A DNA stretch of 64,000 bases from Crenothrix polyspora (GTDB lineage Bacteria > Pseudomonadota > Gammaproteobacteria > Methylococcales > Methylomonadaceae), in NCBI RefSeq assembly GCF_900163755.1, contig NZ_FUKI01000101.1, positions 27,058 through 91,057 on the forward strand. Reading direction: 5' to 3'. The notes beneath the pieces were generated by a model that saw only the letters and a list, made by a program, of their open reading frames with translations, was not told the DNA's origin and did no database searches. A program made the translations under genes and the position numbers. This document shows positions 1 to 9,401 of this stretch, piece after piece (the stretch's first letter is position 1; each line of letters begins with the position of its first letter).

Positions 1-190
1 ATTGCTTAACAATCTGATCAACCACTTCTTCGCTGCCGCTGGTGACCAAGGTCATCCGTGACAAGCTGGTATCTTCGGTGGCGGCAACGGTTAATGATTC
101 AATATTGTAGCCTCGCGCCGAAAATAAGCCCGCCACCCGCGATAACGCGCCCGATTCATTTTCAATCAGAATAGAAATAATGTGTTTCAT
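1..190 (-). CDS. ilvN: Acetolactate synthase small (regulatory) subunit, N-terminal part
   Basis: Reading the minus strand from 190 gives [20 protein letters not shown] followed by [16 protein letters not shown], the classic N-terminal ACT domain of the acetolactate synthase regulatory subunit, which binds valine for feedback inhibition. Only the first 63 codons are inside the window; the gene continues past base 1. Its ATG (188-190) overlaps the last base of the ilvB stop codon, so the two subunits are translationally coupled in one operon. The subunit assembles with IlvB in the cytoplasm for branched-chain amino acid synthesis. It could equally be called ilvH; the sequence seen does not separate the isozymes. 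Confidence 0.93.
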   Translation of the reverse strand, partial: MKHIISILIENESGALSRVAGLFSARGYNIESLTVAATEDTSLSRMTLVTSGSEEVVDQIVKQ

Positions 191-1926
191 TACGCCAATT
201 CCCTATCCGTTGTTGTGCCTAGGGCAACTCTTAATTTCATATCGTGATGGCCTTTGCCCGCTTCTATCATCGGGTAGACATTTTCAGTGCGGTCGGTGAT
301 AAAGTCTAAAAATACCGTGCGATCTTTTAACGCAAAAGCCTCTTCCAAGGCAGGGCGCACATCTTCCGGTTTTTCAATACGCATCCCGACATGACCATAG
401 GCTTCGGCCAGTTTCACAAACTCAGGGATGGTATCCATATACGAGTGTGAATAACGGCATTCATAGGTAAACTCTTGCCATTGCCTGACCATACCCATGT
501 AACGGTTGTTCAGGTTAATAATCTTAACCGGTGTTTTGTACTGCAAAGCGGTCGATAATTCTTGGATACACATTTGTATACTGGCTTCGCCGGTAATACA
601 GGCCACATCGGAATCAGGAAACGCCAGCTTAACGCCAATAGCCGCAGGTAAACCAAAACCCATCGTGCCCAAACCACCGGAATTAATCCAACGGCGTGGC
701 TTATTAAAGTGATAATACTGTGCCGCCCACATTTGGTGCTGGCCGACATCAGACGTAACATAGGCATTGCCTTTGGTCACTTCGTATAATTGCTCCACCA
801 CGTACTGCGGCTTAATCAACGGGCTGTTACGGTCATAAGCCAAGCAATCAATAGAGCGCCAGTCTTCAACTTGTTTCCACCAAATTTCCAAGGCTTTCTT
901 GCTGGGCTTTTTCTCGCTGTCTTTAATCAAGTCAATCATCTGCTCCAGCGCTGGCACAACATCGCTGACAATAGCGACATCTACTTTCACGGTTTTGGAA
1001 ATAGACGCAGGATCGACATCGAAATGAATGATTTTGGCATACGGGCAAAATAAATCCAGCTTGCCCGTAACGCGGTCGTCAAAACGCGCACCAATCGCGA
1101 TAATCAAATCACTCTCGTGCATGGCCATATTGGCTTCATAAGTTCCGTGCATACCCAACATACCAATAAACTGCTTGTCGGTCGCAGGAAATGAGCCCAA
1201 GCCCATTAAAGTATTGGTAATAGGAAAACCCAGTAAACGTGTCAGCTCGGTTAATTGCTTGCTGCCATTGCCCAATACCACGCCACCACCGGAATAAATA
1301 ATAGGCCGCTGTGCTGCCAATATTAATTCCAGGGCTTTTTTGTATTGGCCTTTATCCGCAGTTACTGTCGGCTCGTAAGAACGGATACTGACTTTTTTAG
1401 GGTATTTATACGGCACTTTAATGTGCGGTGCGGTAATGTCTTTCGGCACATCAACCACTACAGGCCCAGGACGACCGGTAGTGGCCACATAAAAGGCTTT
1501 TTTAATGGTTTCAGCTAACTTGGTAACGTCTTTTACCAAGTAGTTGTGTTTAACACACGGGCGGGTAATGCCGATCATATCGACTTCCTGGAACGCATCG
1601 CTGCCGATAACCGGCAATGATACCTGACCAGAAATAATTACCATCGGAATAGAATCCATATAGGCTGTGGCAATACCAGTGACGGCATTGGTCGCACCAG
1701 GGCCTGAGGTGACCAGTACCACACCGGGTTTTCCCGTCGCGCGGGCATAGCCATCTGCCGCATGGGTTGCACCTTGCTCGTGCCGAACCAATATGTGTTT
1801 GATATCTTCCTGTTGATACAGTGCATCATAAATATGCAACACTGCCCCGCCAGGATAGCCAAAAATGAATTCTACACCTTCGTCTTTCAGACTTTGAATC
1901 AGAATTTCCGCGCCGCTTAGCTCCAC
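190..1926 (-). CDS. ilvB: Acetolactate synthase large (catalytic) subunit
   Basis: The 578-residue product is a full-length ThDP-dependent acetohydroxyacid synthase, which condenses two pyruvates, or pyruvate with 2-oxobutyrate, at the first common step of valine, leucine and isoleucine synthesis. The N-terminal pyrimidine-binding domain carries the catalytic glutamate (E50, in [19 protein letters not shown]). A central FAD-type domain follows, and the C-terminal pyrophosphate domain has [15 protein letters not shown] and [12 protein letters not shown]. The Mg/ThDP motif reads GEA rather than the textbook GDG, a variant I associate with proteobacterial enzymes rather than a defect. The start is GTG at 1926 with a GAGGT ribosome site upstream. 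ilvN follows with a one-base overlap. Could also be named ilvI. Confidence 0.96.
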   Translation of the reverse strand: MELSGAEILIQSLKDEGVEFIFGYPGGAVLHIYDALYQQEDIKHILVRHEQGATHAADGYARATGKPGVVLVTSGPGATNAVTGIATAYMDSIPMVIISGQVSLPVIGSDAFQEVDMIGITRPCVKHNYLVKDVTKLAETIKKAFYVATTGRPGPVVVDVPKDITAPHIKVPYKYPKKVSIRSYEPTVTADKGQYKKALELILAAQRPIIYSGGGVVLGNGSKQLTELTRLLGFPITNTLMGLGSFPATDKQFIGMLGMHGTYEANMAMHESDLIIAIGARFDDRVTGKLDLFCPYAKIIHFDVDPASISKTVKVDVAIVSDVVPALEQMIDLIKDSEKKPSKKALEIWWKQVEDWRSIDCLAYDRNSPLIKPQYVVEQLYEVTKGNAYVTSDVGQHQMWAAQYYHFNKPRRWINSGGLGTMGFGLPAAIGVKLAFPDSDVACITGEASIQMCIQELSTALQYKTPVKIINLNNRYMGMVRQWQEFTYECRYSHSYMDTIPEFVKLAEAYGHVGMRIEKPEDVRPALEEAFALKDRTVFLDFITDRTENVYPMIEAGKGHHDMKLRVALGTTTDRELA

Positions 1927-2284
1927 GCTAATACCTCGTAAACGTAAGATGATTTTTGCGATGTCATTAAATTATAAGTGTTTTTGGGTCGCTCTGTGCT
2001 TACGCACGGCTAAAAACAAGTGAATACACGACAGCAAAATAAAGTTAATGCTATTACCTAACCGGACATTTTACTGGATTTTGGTTGAAATTGTAACGGC
2101 GATATGTATTGTTAAGATAAAAAAGCACAATTTTTATAAAAATCAGGCATTTTTCGGCAATGTAGAGGGGATTTAAATAATCTGACTAAAACTGGTTAGC
2201 TAAAATATTTAATTGAAGCGTATTGGGGCGGAGATGTTCATGGTGTAATCTTAACGGTGCTAAAAACCGTCAACAAAATAAAAA

Positions 2285-2466
2285 GTGTATCTCCCACCGA
2301 TGCCGTTATACACTTTCGTCCTTGAACCGATGGTTCAAGTGGGGATGCGGGCGATAAATCAGGCTTCCCGTCGAGACGGGCATGCTCACATTATCGGAAT
2401 TCACCCCCGGGGGTAATATAGGTTCAGGAAACACCCAGCGCACTGTCGAACACTGTAGGAGATACC
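2285..2466 (-). ncRNA. ssrS: 6S RNA
   Basis: A roughly 182-base non-coding stretch just downstream of zapA has the hallmarks of 6S RNA, which sequesters sigma-70 RNA polymerase in stationary phase. The two ends pair (GTATCTCC at the 5' end with GGAGATAC near the 3' end), giving the closing stem. The conserved arm GTGAGCATGC...GAAGCCT and the hairpin CTTGAACC-AT-CGGTTCAAG match the E. coli 6S arm sequences. A T-rich run follows the 3' end on the minus strand. The zapA-ssrS order is the conserved gammaproteobacterial arrangement; the usual fau/ygfA gene downstream is absent and ilvB follows instead. End points are estimated from the closing stem. Confidence 0.93.
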
Positions 2467-2476
2467 GGTTAATAGT

Positions 2477-2785
2477 TTACTCTGTTTGTGGATTATCCAA
2501 AACGTTTTCTATTTTATTGCGGATATGATCTAAGCACTCACCAAGTTGCTGGCTTAGCAAGGCATTTTGATTTTTAACTATTTCTAACTCATGAGACAGG
2601 TTTAAAGCGGCCATTACCGCAATTCTATCGGAGCCATTAATTTTTCCGGTATCACGCATTTTACGCATTTGCTGATCCAACAATTGCGCAGAGCGAACCA
2701 ATGTATCTCGCTCGTCAGGGTCACAGGCAATTTTATACTCCTTGCTCATAATAGTCAGTGATATGGGTTGAAATTTCTGTGTCAT
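2477..2785 (-). CDS. zapA: Cell division protein ZapA
   Basis: This 102-residue protein has the ZapA pattern: a short beta N-terminal part (QPISLTIMSKEYKIACDPDE) leading into a helix with the ALNLSHELE segment and a C-terminal coiled coil (residues about 65-100). ZapA tetramers crosslink FtsZ protofilaments and stabilise the Z ring. Its start overlaps the stop of the upstream coiled-coil gene by four bases (ATGA type), so the pair is co-translated, and 6S RNA lies 11 bases downstream. The TIGR02449-like gene, zapA, 6S order is typical of gammaproteobacteria. Confidence 0.93.
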   Translation of the reverse strand: MTQKFQPISLTIMSKEYKIACDPDERDTLVRSAQLLDQQMRKMRDTGKINGSDRIAVMAALNLSHELEIVKNQNALLSQQLGECLDHIRNKIENVLDNPQTE

Positions 2786-3003
2786 GAGCCATACTCCATT
2801 GCTTTTAATCGATTAATCATGGCCTCAACCCGTAATTTGGCAAGATTGGTTTTTTCCAGGAGACTGTCTTTTTCTTTGACCAACATTTCTTGTTTGGATT
2901 TGAGAGAGTTATTTTCGTTTTTAACGGCTGTATACTGCTCAATGAGCTGATCAAGCTTATTTTCAAGGTTTTTCAATTCTAGGATGTATTCTGTCTGTGT
3001 CAT
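2782..3003 (-). CDS. Small coiled-coil protein (TIGR02449-like, ZapB-type)
   Basis: A 73-residue, almost wholly coiled-coil protein (ELKNLENKLDQLIEQYTAVK, then KNENNSLKSK) sits directly upstream of zapA. Length, heptad pattern and position match the small TIGR02449 family found before zapA in many gammaproteobacteria; the location suggests a division-ring role similar to ZapB, which is inference. I chose the internal ATG at 3003 because the family usually starts close to the first heptads; an in-frame ATG at 3018 would add five residues. The stop overlaps the zapA start. Confidence 0.8.
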   Translation of the reverse strand: MTQTEYILELKNLENKLDQLIEQYTAVKNENNSLKSKQEMLVKEKDSLLEKTNLAKLRVEAMINRLKAMEYGS

Positions 3004-3351
3004 GTCGTTAACTAACATTGCAAGTAAGCGCAGCCAATTTTTAGTAAATTTTACAGTGTGATGCCTAATTAGGATTTATTTTTGTTACATTATGGCGTGA
3101 TACAGTTATTGTTAGCGATTTGACTTTAATGCCAAAAACAAGGCTGTAGAGTCCGCTAGTAATCGTAGTCAACTACCTTTCCGTAGGTATTAAAACATTG
3201 GTTGCAATGCCACGCTAACCCACAGCATTATTATTTTGCCCCATCCTAACTGGGAAGCCACAACGTTTAACAAATTTCAGTCTGCTTAGAACTTCAATGG
3301 TAGCATAGGCGCTGATTTTTTTTTAGCTATCGTAACCAATTGGACACAATC

Positions 3352-3876
3352 ATGGCCTACGCCGAGATCAATAGCCTGCTGCTACAAAGTGAAATTGAGT
3401 ACTGTGCTGCCGAAGCACACGGCTTAGCTACCGGATTGCTGTGCGCTAATCAACACGCTAACAGCGCACACTGGTTAAAAGAGCTATTATCTGCTGAGCA
3501 ATCTTTGTCGCACTCACACAGCGATGTACTGGTAAAATTTTTCAATATCACTCGCACAACGTTGACCAGTGATGATTATACTTTTAATCTGTTTTTACCT
3601 GACGATAGCCAAGCCTTGATTAAGCAAGCGGAAGCGTTACAAAGTTGGTGTCGCGGTTTTTTATTTGGCATCAGTCTAACGGGCACATCGGTTATTAGTA
3701 GCGTAAAAAATGGCCGCGAAATACTCAAAGATATTGCCGAATTTACCAAACTCGATACCGATGTCGAAGGTGAAGAGGATGAGCAGGCTTTTATGGAAAT
3801 TACCGAATATTTACGCGCTGCTGTTTTATTACTGCGTGATGAGCTTGCTGTCAGTCATACCGATACTGTCCATTAA
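3352..3876 (+). CDS. ygfB: UPF0149/YgfB family protein
   Basis: The product (174 residues from the ATG at 3352; a TTG at 3340 would add four) matches YgfB/UPF0149 by its N-terminal AEAHGLATGLLCA segment, the central QSWCRGFLFGISL motif and the acidic EGEEDEQAFMEITEYLRAAV tail. The family is helical and cytoplasmic, with no firmly general function; in Pseudomonas a YgfB has been linked to beta-lactamase regulation. It is the first gene of the ygfB-pepP-ubiH set, a stable gammaproteobacterial neighbourhood, with a 70-base gap to pepP. Confidence 0.9.
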   Translation: MAYAEINSLLLQSEIEYCAAEAHGLATGLLCANQHANSAHWLKELLSAEQSLSHSHSDVLVKFFNITRTTLTSDDYTFNLFLPDDSQALIKQAEALQSWCRGFLFGISLTGTSVISSVKNGREILKDIAEFTKLDTDVEGEEDEQAFMEITEYLRAAVLLLRDELAVSHTDTVH

Positions 3877-3946
3877 CTAGCCACTGTGACATACGTTATT
3901 GCAAGTCAGTATTTACGAAAATATCACTATAAAAATAAATACAACT

Positions 3947-5266
3947 ATGAAACACAGCGAATTTAAAAAACGTCGCAAACAACTCATGCAGCGACTGGGC
4001 CAAGGTAATATTGCTTTAATCAGCAGCGCTTCAATACGTTCGCGTAATCGGGATGTCAATTATGCGTTTCGACAAGACAGCGATTTTTACTACCTCACCG
4101 GTTTTAATGAGCCCAACGCAATGGCGGTTTTCATTCCAGGGCGTGAGCAAGGTGAATACATATTATTCTGCCAGGAATACGATGAGAAAAAAGCTATTTG
4201 GGAGGGCGCTCATGCAGGGCTAGAAGGTGCTACCGGCAACTACGGTGCTGACGATGCTTTTCCTATTGACGATTTAGACGATATTTTACCCGGCATGCTG
4301 GAAAATAAAACCCGTGTGTTTTACCCCATGGGACGCAATTCCGATCTTGATCACAGTTTACTTGATTGGATTAACCACATTAAAAGCCACTCGCGATCCG
4401 GTGCAGTAGCGCCAGGTGAGTTAATTTCTTTAGATCACCTTGTCCATGACATGCGGCTTTATAAAAGCGCTGAAGAAATCAAGCTAATGCGCCGTGCTGC
4501 CGAAGTATCAGCCAGTGCGCATATTAGAGCCATGCAAACCTGCAAACCCGGCCTGTACGAATACCAAATAGAAGCCGGATTAGTGCATCATTTTATGCAA
4601 AATGGTTTGCGTTACACGGCGTATCCTTCTATTGTCGCTGGCGGTAAAAACGCTTGCGTACTGCATTATGTTAACAACACCGATAAATTAAAAAGCGGTG
4701 ATTTATTACTGATTGATGCTGGAGCAGAATGCGATCATTACGCGGCGGATATTACCCGCACCTTTCCTGTTTCTGGTCGTTTTAGTGAGCCGCAAAAGCT
4801 GCTTTATCAACTGGTGTTAGATGCGCAATACGCTGCTTTAGAGCAAGTTAAGCCTGGGCAGCCGTGGCTTGCGCCACATGATGCCGCTGTTGAAGTGCTA
4901 ACGCGTGGCTTGGTAGCACTAGGACTTTTGAAAGGTAAAATCAAAAAATTGATTAAAGACGAAAAATACAAAGCCTTTTATATGCACAAAACCGGCCACT
5001 GGCTGGGTATGGATGTACACGATGTCGGCGATTATAAAATCAATCAGGAATGGCGGTTGTTAGAACCTGGCATGGTATTAACTGTAGAACCTGGTTTGTA
5101 TATTCCCGTTAACTGTAAACAAGTGGATGAAAAATGGCGCGGCATTGGTATCCGCATTGAAGACGATGTCTTGGTTACCACACAAGGTCATGAAGTCTTA
5201 AGTAGCGGCGTGCCTAAAACCATACTGGAAATTGAAACTTTAATGCAGGCTATCAATGTCAGCTGA
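3947..5266 (+). CDS. pepP: Xaa-Pro aminopeptidase (aminopeptidase P)
   Basis: The 439-residue protein (E. coli PepP is 441) removes N-terminal residues preceding proline. An N-terminal creatinase-like domain (about 1-175) precedes the pita-bread metalloprotease domain. The di-manganese ligands are visible in order: D in LLIDAGAECDHYAADITRTF (two aspartates), H in HKTGHWLGMDVHDVG, E in TVEPGLY and E in GIRIEDD. The ATG at 3947 (MKHSEFKKRRKQLMQRL) matches family N termini; a TTG at 3899 opens the same frame but would add 16 unlikely residues. The 3' end overlaps ubiH by 11 bases. Confidence 0.95.
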   Translation: MKHSEFKKRRKQLMQRLGQGNIALISSASIRSRNRDVNYAFRQDSDFYYLTGFNEPNAMAVFIPGREQGEYILFCQEYDEKKAIWEGAHAGLEGATGNYGADDAFPIDDLDDILPGMLENKTRVFYPMGRNSDLDHSLLDWINHIKSHSRSGAVAPGELISLDHLVHDMRLYKSAEEIKLMRRAAEVSASAHIRAMQTCKPGLYEYQIEAGLVHHFMQNGLRYTAYPSIVAGGKNACVLHYVNNTDKLKSGDLLLIDAGAECDHYAADITRTFPVSGRFSEPQKLLYQLVLDAQYAALEQVKPGQPWLAPHDAAVEVLTRGLVALGLLKGKIKKLIKDEKYKAFYMHKTGHWLGMDVHDVGDYKINQEWRLLEPGMVLTVEPGLYIPVNCKQVDEKWRGIGIRIEDDVLVTTQGHEVLSSGVPKTILEIETLMQAINVS

Positions 5267-6458
5267 ATATGATGTGTTAATTGTTGGTGGCGGCTTAGCC
5301 GGTAATTGCTTGGCTTTAGCGCTGCATGATAGCGGTCTGCATATTGCTGTCGTTGAGGCCAATACTCCCGAACAATTGCACAATCATCCCGCAGGCAGTC
5401 GCGCTTTGGCTTTAGCCGCTGGCACGATACAGCGCCTGGAAGACCTTGGGGTTTGGCAAGACATACAGCATCATGCGACTGCGATTAAAACCATCCATGT
5501 GTCTGATCGCGGTCATTTTGGTAAAACACGCTTGTCGGCACACAAAGAAAACGTCGATGCTTTGGGTTATGTTATTGCTGCCCGCGACATTGAAAGCTAC
5601 GTTGCCAAGCGGGTTGCTGAAAGTGCAATTGAGTGTATTAATCCGGCGCGTGTTGTTGGCTTAATGTCCGGCATCAGTGAGATGAATATCAGCTTAAAAC
5701 GCCACAATGACAGCTTTAGTGCGGCGGCTAAATTGGTGGTGGGGGCGGATGGCGGTCAGTCTTCGGTACGCAAGCTGCTGGAAATTGATCAACACGTCCG
5801 TGCTTATGATCAAACCGCACTTATCACCACGGTAAAAACATCGCGCCCTAACCTGAATACCGCTTACGAACGTTTTACCAGTACAGGGCCTTTGGCGCTA
5901 TTGCCCATTGGCAACCACCACAGCGCGGTTATTTGGACGCATTCTCCTGAAAACGCCGAAGCTTTAATGTCCGGTAGCGAAGCTGATTTTCTGGCAGAAT
6001 TGCAATTGTGTTTTGGCTTTAAGCTGGGCGAACTGACGCTGGCCGCACCACGCCACGCCTTCCCATTATCATTGATCCGCGCAAAGGCCATGATCAGTGA
6101 TCGTGCGGTGATTATTGGTAACGCCGTGCATCAATTGCATCCGGTGGCTGGGCAAGGTTTTAATTTAGGTATCAGAGATGTGATTCAATTGGCAGACAGT
6201 ATTAAAGCGCAGTCTAGCCGGGGTGAAGATATTGGCGCAAGCGACTTTTTGCAAAATTACGCCACAAGCAGACAGCGTGACCATGATCGCACGGTGGCTT
6301 TCACTGACAACTTAATCCGCATTTTTTCCAATGATTGGTTACCAGTGGCCGCCGCCAGAAATGTGAGTCTAACGCTATTGGATCACATTCCTTTTGCCAA
6401 ATCGTTGTTAACACGTCATGCCATGGGATTAGCAGTGTCGTTATTGCCCAAAAATTAA
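5256..6458 (+). CDS. ubiH: UbiH/UbiF/VisC/COQ6 family FAD monooxygenase
   Basis: A 400-residue flavoprotein hydroxylase of ubiquinone biosynthesis. The FAD-binding GxGxxG fold opens the protein (DVLIVGGGLAGNCLALAL), the GADGGQSSVRKLL motif is in the middle, and the family signature NAVHQLHPVAGQGFNLGIRD lies near residue 290. By position after pepP it corresponds to UbiH (C6 hydroxylation of 2-octaprenyl-6-methoxyphenol in E. coli), but the family contains several regiospecificities and the second paralogue (ubiI/visC) that often follows is not here, so the exact ring position is uncertain. The 11-base overlap with pepP implies coupled translation. Confidence 0.9.
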   Translation: MSAEYDVLIVGGGLAGNCLALALHDSGLHIAVVEANTPEQLHNHPAGSRALALAAGTIQRLEDLGVWQDIQHHATAIKTIHVSDRGHFGKTRLSAHKENVDALGYVIAARDIESYVAKRVAESAIECINPARVVGLMSGISEMNISLKRHNDSFSAAAKLVVGADGGQSSVRKLLEIDQHVRAYDQTALITTVKTSRPNLNTAYERFTSTGPLALLPIGNHHSAVIWTHSPENAEALMSGSEADFLAELQLCFGFKLGELTLAAPRHAFPLSLIRAKAMISDRAVIIGNAVHQLHPVAGQGFNLGIRDVIQLADSIKAQSSRGEDIGASDFLQNYATSRQRDHDRTVAFTDNLIRIFSNDWLPVAAARNVSLTLLDHIPFAKSLLTRHAMGLAVSLLPKN

Positions 6459-6520
6459 GCTGAGTTGCCTGTGGTCGATAAAAGGCAACCAGATCTCAGT
6501 ATGCAACAAAATCGCTCGCG

Positions 6521-6814
6521 TTATGATTTACTTTTAAGGGCGTATGCTGCTAATTGCTCTGGCGTAGCCTCGTGCTGAAATTTATCGCGCCATTCACTGT
6601 ATGGCATACCATAGACAATTTCTCTGGCTTGTTCGTAATCCACATCGATAGCTTTGTCTTGTGCAGCGGCGGTATACCATTTTGCCAAACAGTTTCTGCA
6701 AAAATCCGCTAAGATCATTAAATCAATATTTTGCACGTCGCTGTGTTGCTGTAAATGTGCTATTAAGCGCCGGAATGCAGCGGCTTCTAATTCTAATTGG
6801 GTAGTTTTATCCAT
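6521..6814 (-). CDS. DUF1244 domain protein
   Basis: This 97-residue protein matches the DUF1244 family along its length: an N-terminal LEAAAFRRLIAHLQQ helix, then DVQNIDLMILADFCRNCLAKW with the FCRNCLxKW signature, then YGMPYSEWRDKF and a short ATPEQLAAY end. Function is unknown to me; the two cysteines in CRNC could bind a metal or form a disulfide. I chose the ATG at 6814 (MDKTTQLELEAA), the usual family start, over an in-frame ATG at 6841. It stands alone, convergent with ubiH. Confidence 0.88.
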   Translation of the reverse strand: MDKTTQLELEAAAFRRLIAHLQQHSDVQNIDLMILADFCRNCLAKWYTAAAQDKAIDVDYEQAREIVYGMPYSEWRDKFQHEATPEQLAAYALKSKS

Positions 6815-7163
6815 AATAATAAGGTTTGTAATTGATAGCACATTTTAGCAGGAACTGTCATATCATCATGTACATTTAGACACAAAGATTTTACAATGAC
6901 CACATTAAGCTCATAGTTTTAATGCAATAATCGAACTCTGTGCAAAAATAGGCTGTTAAGTAGTAAAAAATGAACTATTCTTTATTCGGTAGAACTTTTG
7001 CTTAACTGCCGATAATGCGGCGTTTTGCCAGCGATACAAAAAATAACGCAACAACCGATGTAAATCAAACACCCTGGCAACGCTTAAATAATCAACACGC
7101 GCTCTTAAAATCGACTTTTCAGTGGATTACAATCGTGCATCTTATTCCTCCACGCTAACGATT
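6815..7163. other. Intergenic region between DUF1244 gene and yciB
   Basis: About 350 AT-rich bases hold the divergent promoters expected for the DUF1244 gene (minus) and the yciB operon (plus). I see no convincing RNA gene, repeat or conserved open frame in it. Confidence 0.5.
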
Positions 7164-7700
7164 ATGAAACAAATTTTCGAGTTTTTTCCCGTACTGTTGT
7201 TTTTTGCAGCCTATAAGTTTTACGATATTTACGTTGGCACAATGGTTATGATTGCGGCCACCATAATACAGGTTGCGATTGATTTGGTATTACACCGTAA
7301 AGTTGCAGCCATGCGCTGGATTACCTTGGCGCTGGTGGTGGTTATGGGCGGTGCCACTATTTATTTACATGATGAGCAATATTTAAAATGGAAGCTGTCG
7401 ATTATTGAATGGCTGTTTGGTTTGGCCTTTTTAGGCAGCCAGTTTATTGGCGAAAAACCTTTTGTTCAGCGCATGATGTCGGGCAGCCTGACCTTGCCAG
7501 CTAACATCTGGAAGCGTTTAAACCTACTGTGGGCAGGTTTTTTTACCAGTGTGGGTTTTATTAACTTATATGTTATGTTCCATTACAGCACTGACGACTG
7601 GGTCAACTTTAAAACGTTTGGTGTGCCGGTGTTAATGTTGGTTTTTATTGCGTTACAAATGGTTTTTTTATATAAATACGTATCTGATACCGAGGAATAA
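7164..7700 (+). CDS. yciB: Inner membrane septation protein A (YciB/IspZ)
   Basis: A 178-residue integral membrane protein beginning [20 protein letters not shown], the canonical YciB/IspZ opening. About five hydrophobic segments follow, with the conserved region [20 protein letters not shown] and [12 protein letters not shown]. The family is linked to septation and envelope maintenance; the molecular function is not settled. The ATG at 7164 fits the family; a TTG or similar 42 bases upstream adds an unlikely tail. The gene leads a tight operon with yciI (2-base gap), bolA and a parvulin lipoprotein. Confidence 0.93.
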   Translation: MKQIFEFFPVLLFFAAYKFYDIYVGTMVMIAATIIQVAIDLVLHRKVAAMRWITLALVVVMGGATIYLHDEQYLKWKLSIIEWLFGLAFLGSQFIGEKPFVQRMMSGSLTLPANIWKRLNLLWAGFFTSVGFINLYVMFHYSTDDWVNFKTFGVPVLMLVFIALQMVFLYKYVSDTEE

Positions 7701-7702
7701 CC

Positions 7703-8002
7703 GTGTTATACGCCATTATTAGCGAAGATGTTCCACACAGCCTGGAAAAAAGATTAGCTGCACGACCCGCTCACCTTGCCCGTTTACAAGCACTGCAAGA
7801 TGACGGACGCTTAATACTGGCAGGGTCACATCCCGCTATTGACACTGAAAATCCAGGTGATGCAGGTTTTACCGGCAGTCTTATTGTGGCCGAATTTGAT
7901 AACCTGCAAGCCGCACAGCAATGGACAGTAGCTGATCCCTATATCGACGCTGGTGTTTATGCCAGAGTCTCTGTTAAACCCTTTAAAAAAGTTTTACCAT
8001 AA
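7703..8002 (+). CDS. yciI: YciI family protein
   Basis: A 99-residue ferredoxin-like alpha/beta protein of the YciI family ([20 protein letters not shown], then [20 protein letters not shown], and [16 protein letters not shown]). The conserved His and Asp of the family's putative active site are present in the R-x-x-HL and DPY segments. No firm reaction is assigned to most members. The start is GTG at 7703, two bases after yciB; the stop overlaps bolA by one base (TAATG). Confidence 0.9.
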   Translation: MLYAIISEDVPHSLEKRLAARPAHLARLQALQDDGRLILAGSHPAIDTENPGDAGFTGSLIVAEFDNLQAAQQWTVADPYIDAGVYARVSVKPFKKVLP

Positions 8003-8280
8003 TGACCTCAAACTTAATTAAAAAATCATTAACCGATGCGCTTAAACCACAACTGTTAGAGGTACTGGATAACAGTGCTGCACATGCCGGCCATGCGGGT
8101 GCAAGAAGTGGCGGCGGTCATTATCATGTCACTATTGTGGCAGATGTATTTGAAGGAAAATCGCTCGTCGAACGCCATCAACTTGTTTACAAGGCGCTGG
8201 GCGATCTCATGAAGCAAGAAATTCACGCGTTAGGTATTAATGCCATTTCACCCTCAGAAGAAACCAAAGGAAGTTTATAA
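8002..8280 (+). CDS. bolA: BolA family protein
   Basis: This 92-residue BolA/IbaG-type protein has the class II KH-like fold pattern: an LNPQLLEVLDNSAAH-type first helix (KPQLLEVLDNSAAHAGHAGA), the SGGGHYHVTIVADVFEGKS strand pair, and the VERHQLVYKALGDLM helix with the conserved RH. BolA proteins pair with monothiol glutaredoxins in Fe-S trafficking and can act as morphology or stress regulators. Start overlaps yciI by one base; the next gene begins immediately after its stop. Confidence 0.93.
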   Translation: MTSNLIKKSLTDALKPQLLEVLDNSAAHAGHAGARSGGGHYHVTIVADVFEGKSLVERHQLVYKALGDLMKQEIHALGINAISPSEETKGSL

Positions 8281-9357
8281 ATGAATAAGAAACTTATCCC
8301 CTTATTAGTTGCTGGTACTGCGCTGCTCGCAGGTTGTGATCAACAAATGAATAGTACCACTGGCAGCAATACTGCCGCGCCCGCAGCGGTCATTAAAAAA
8401 GAAGATGCCATTGCCAGCGTTAATGGTCAATTTATCAGCAAAGCCACCTTGGCTGAGTTAGAAAAAGAAATTGCTGAAAAAGCCCATGGCCAAGCTTTTC
8501 CTAAAGAAAAGTTAATTGAAGAATTGGTACAGCGCGAATTGTTAATTCAAGATGCGGTTAAAAAGCAGTTGGATAAATCACCTGACATGCAAAAACAACT
8601 GGATTTGGCGAGAAAATCGTTGTTAACACAGGCGGATCTGCAAGATTTCGTTAAGAAAAATCCTGTTACGGACGCAGAAATTAAAGCGGAATACGATGCC
8701 AAAGTAGGTGGAACAAATGCTACCGAATACAAAGCGCGCCACATTCTGGTAAAAACTGAAGACGAAGCGAAAAAATTGATCGCAGCTCTGGATAAAGGGG
8801 GTGACTTTGCGAAGTTGGCTAACCAAAATTCATTGGATGCTAAAGAGTCGAAAAACGGCGGCGATTTAGGCTGGTTTAATCCTGGCCAAATGGTAGCACC
8901 GTTCTCGGAAGCAGTTGCTAAACTTGAAAAAGGCAAATACTCCAAAGTACCGGTTAAAACCCAATTTGGTTTTCATATTATTTTAAGAGAAGATTCTCGC
9001 GCTCAAACACCCCCCCCGTTTGACTCGGTTAAAGATCAAATAACACCGTCTTTGCAACGTCAAAAGATTCAAAAAATGCTTGAAGGTTTACGTACCCAAG
9101 CAAAAGTTGAGATTTTGATACCGGTTACCGATGACAAAGCCAAAGTCGTTGCGCCTGCCACCGTTCCTGGCGCTAACCCTGCTGCCACAGCACCCACACC
9201 TGCCGCAGGATCAGCACTAGGTGCAGAAGTTGCACCTGTCGAACAGCCAGCAACTATTGAGCCTGCGCCAGATGCTGCACCGGTTCCGACAGCAGCGCCT
9301 GCTGCTGTACCTGCGCCCGCAGCGCCCGCACCAAAGCCTGAGCCTGCAAAAAAATAA
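8281..9357 (+). CDS. Parvulin-type peptidyl-prolyl isomerase, lipoprotein
   Basis: The 358-residue product starts with a lipoprotein signal (VAGTALLAGC, Cys about residue 19), placing it in the periplasm. A SurA/PpiC-like N-terminal region (IASVNGQFISKATLAELEKE) is followed by a PpiC/parvulin domain at about 148-240 (YKARHILVKTEDEAKKLI, GGDLGWFNPGQMVAPF, KTQFGFHIILRE). The last 80 residues are almost entirely Ala/Pro/Glu, probably an extended linker spanning toward the peptidoglycan. The likely role is folding of exported or outer-membrane proteins, with the C-terminal tail specific to this lineage. It is the last gene of yciB-yciI-bolA; an intrinsic terminator follows. Confidence 0.92.
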   Translation: MNKKLIPLLVAGTALLAGCDQQMNSTTGSNTAAPAAVIKKEDAIASVNGQFISKATLAELEKEIAEKAHGQAFPKEKLIEELVQRELLIQDAVKKQLDKSPDMQKQLDLARKSLLTQADLQDFVKKNPVTDAEIKAEYDAKVGGTNATEYKARHILVKTEDEAKKLIAALDKGGDFAKLANQNSLDAKESKNGGDLGWFNPGQMVAPFSEAVAKLEKGKYSKVPVKTQFGFHIILREDSRAQTPPPFDSVKDQITPSLQRQKIQKMLEGLRTQAKVEILIPVTDDKAKVVAPATVPGANPAATAPTPAAGSALGAEVAPVEQPATIEPAPDAAPVPTAAPAAVPAPAAPAPKPEPAKK

Positions 9358-9375
9358 GGTTTTATTGGCACGACT

Positions 9376-9401
9376 AAAGGGCGGTTATGCCGCCCTTTTT
9401 T
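9376..9401 (+). terminator. Intrinsic terminator after the parvulin gene
   Basis: GGGCGG-TTATG-CCGCCC forms a six-pair G+C stem followed by six T, 18 bases past the stop codon. With the preceding AAA it can work on both strands; it lies against the recJ stop codon at 9400 and may serve both convergent genes. Confidence 0.85.

Noticed and set aside
190..1926. Defective ilvB because the ThDP motif reads GEA instead of GDG
   Set aside because: All other catalytic segments are intact and I associate the GEA form with normal proteobacterial large subunits, so it is treated as a variant.
9069..9371. Minus-strand Gly/Ala-rich frame opposite the parvulin tail
   Set aside because: It is the complement of the Ala/Pro-rich codons of the lipoprotein tail and has no independent support.
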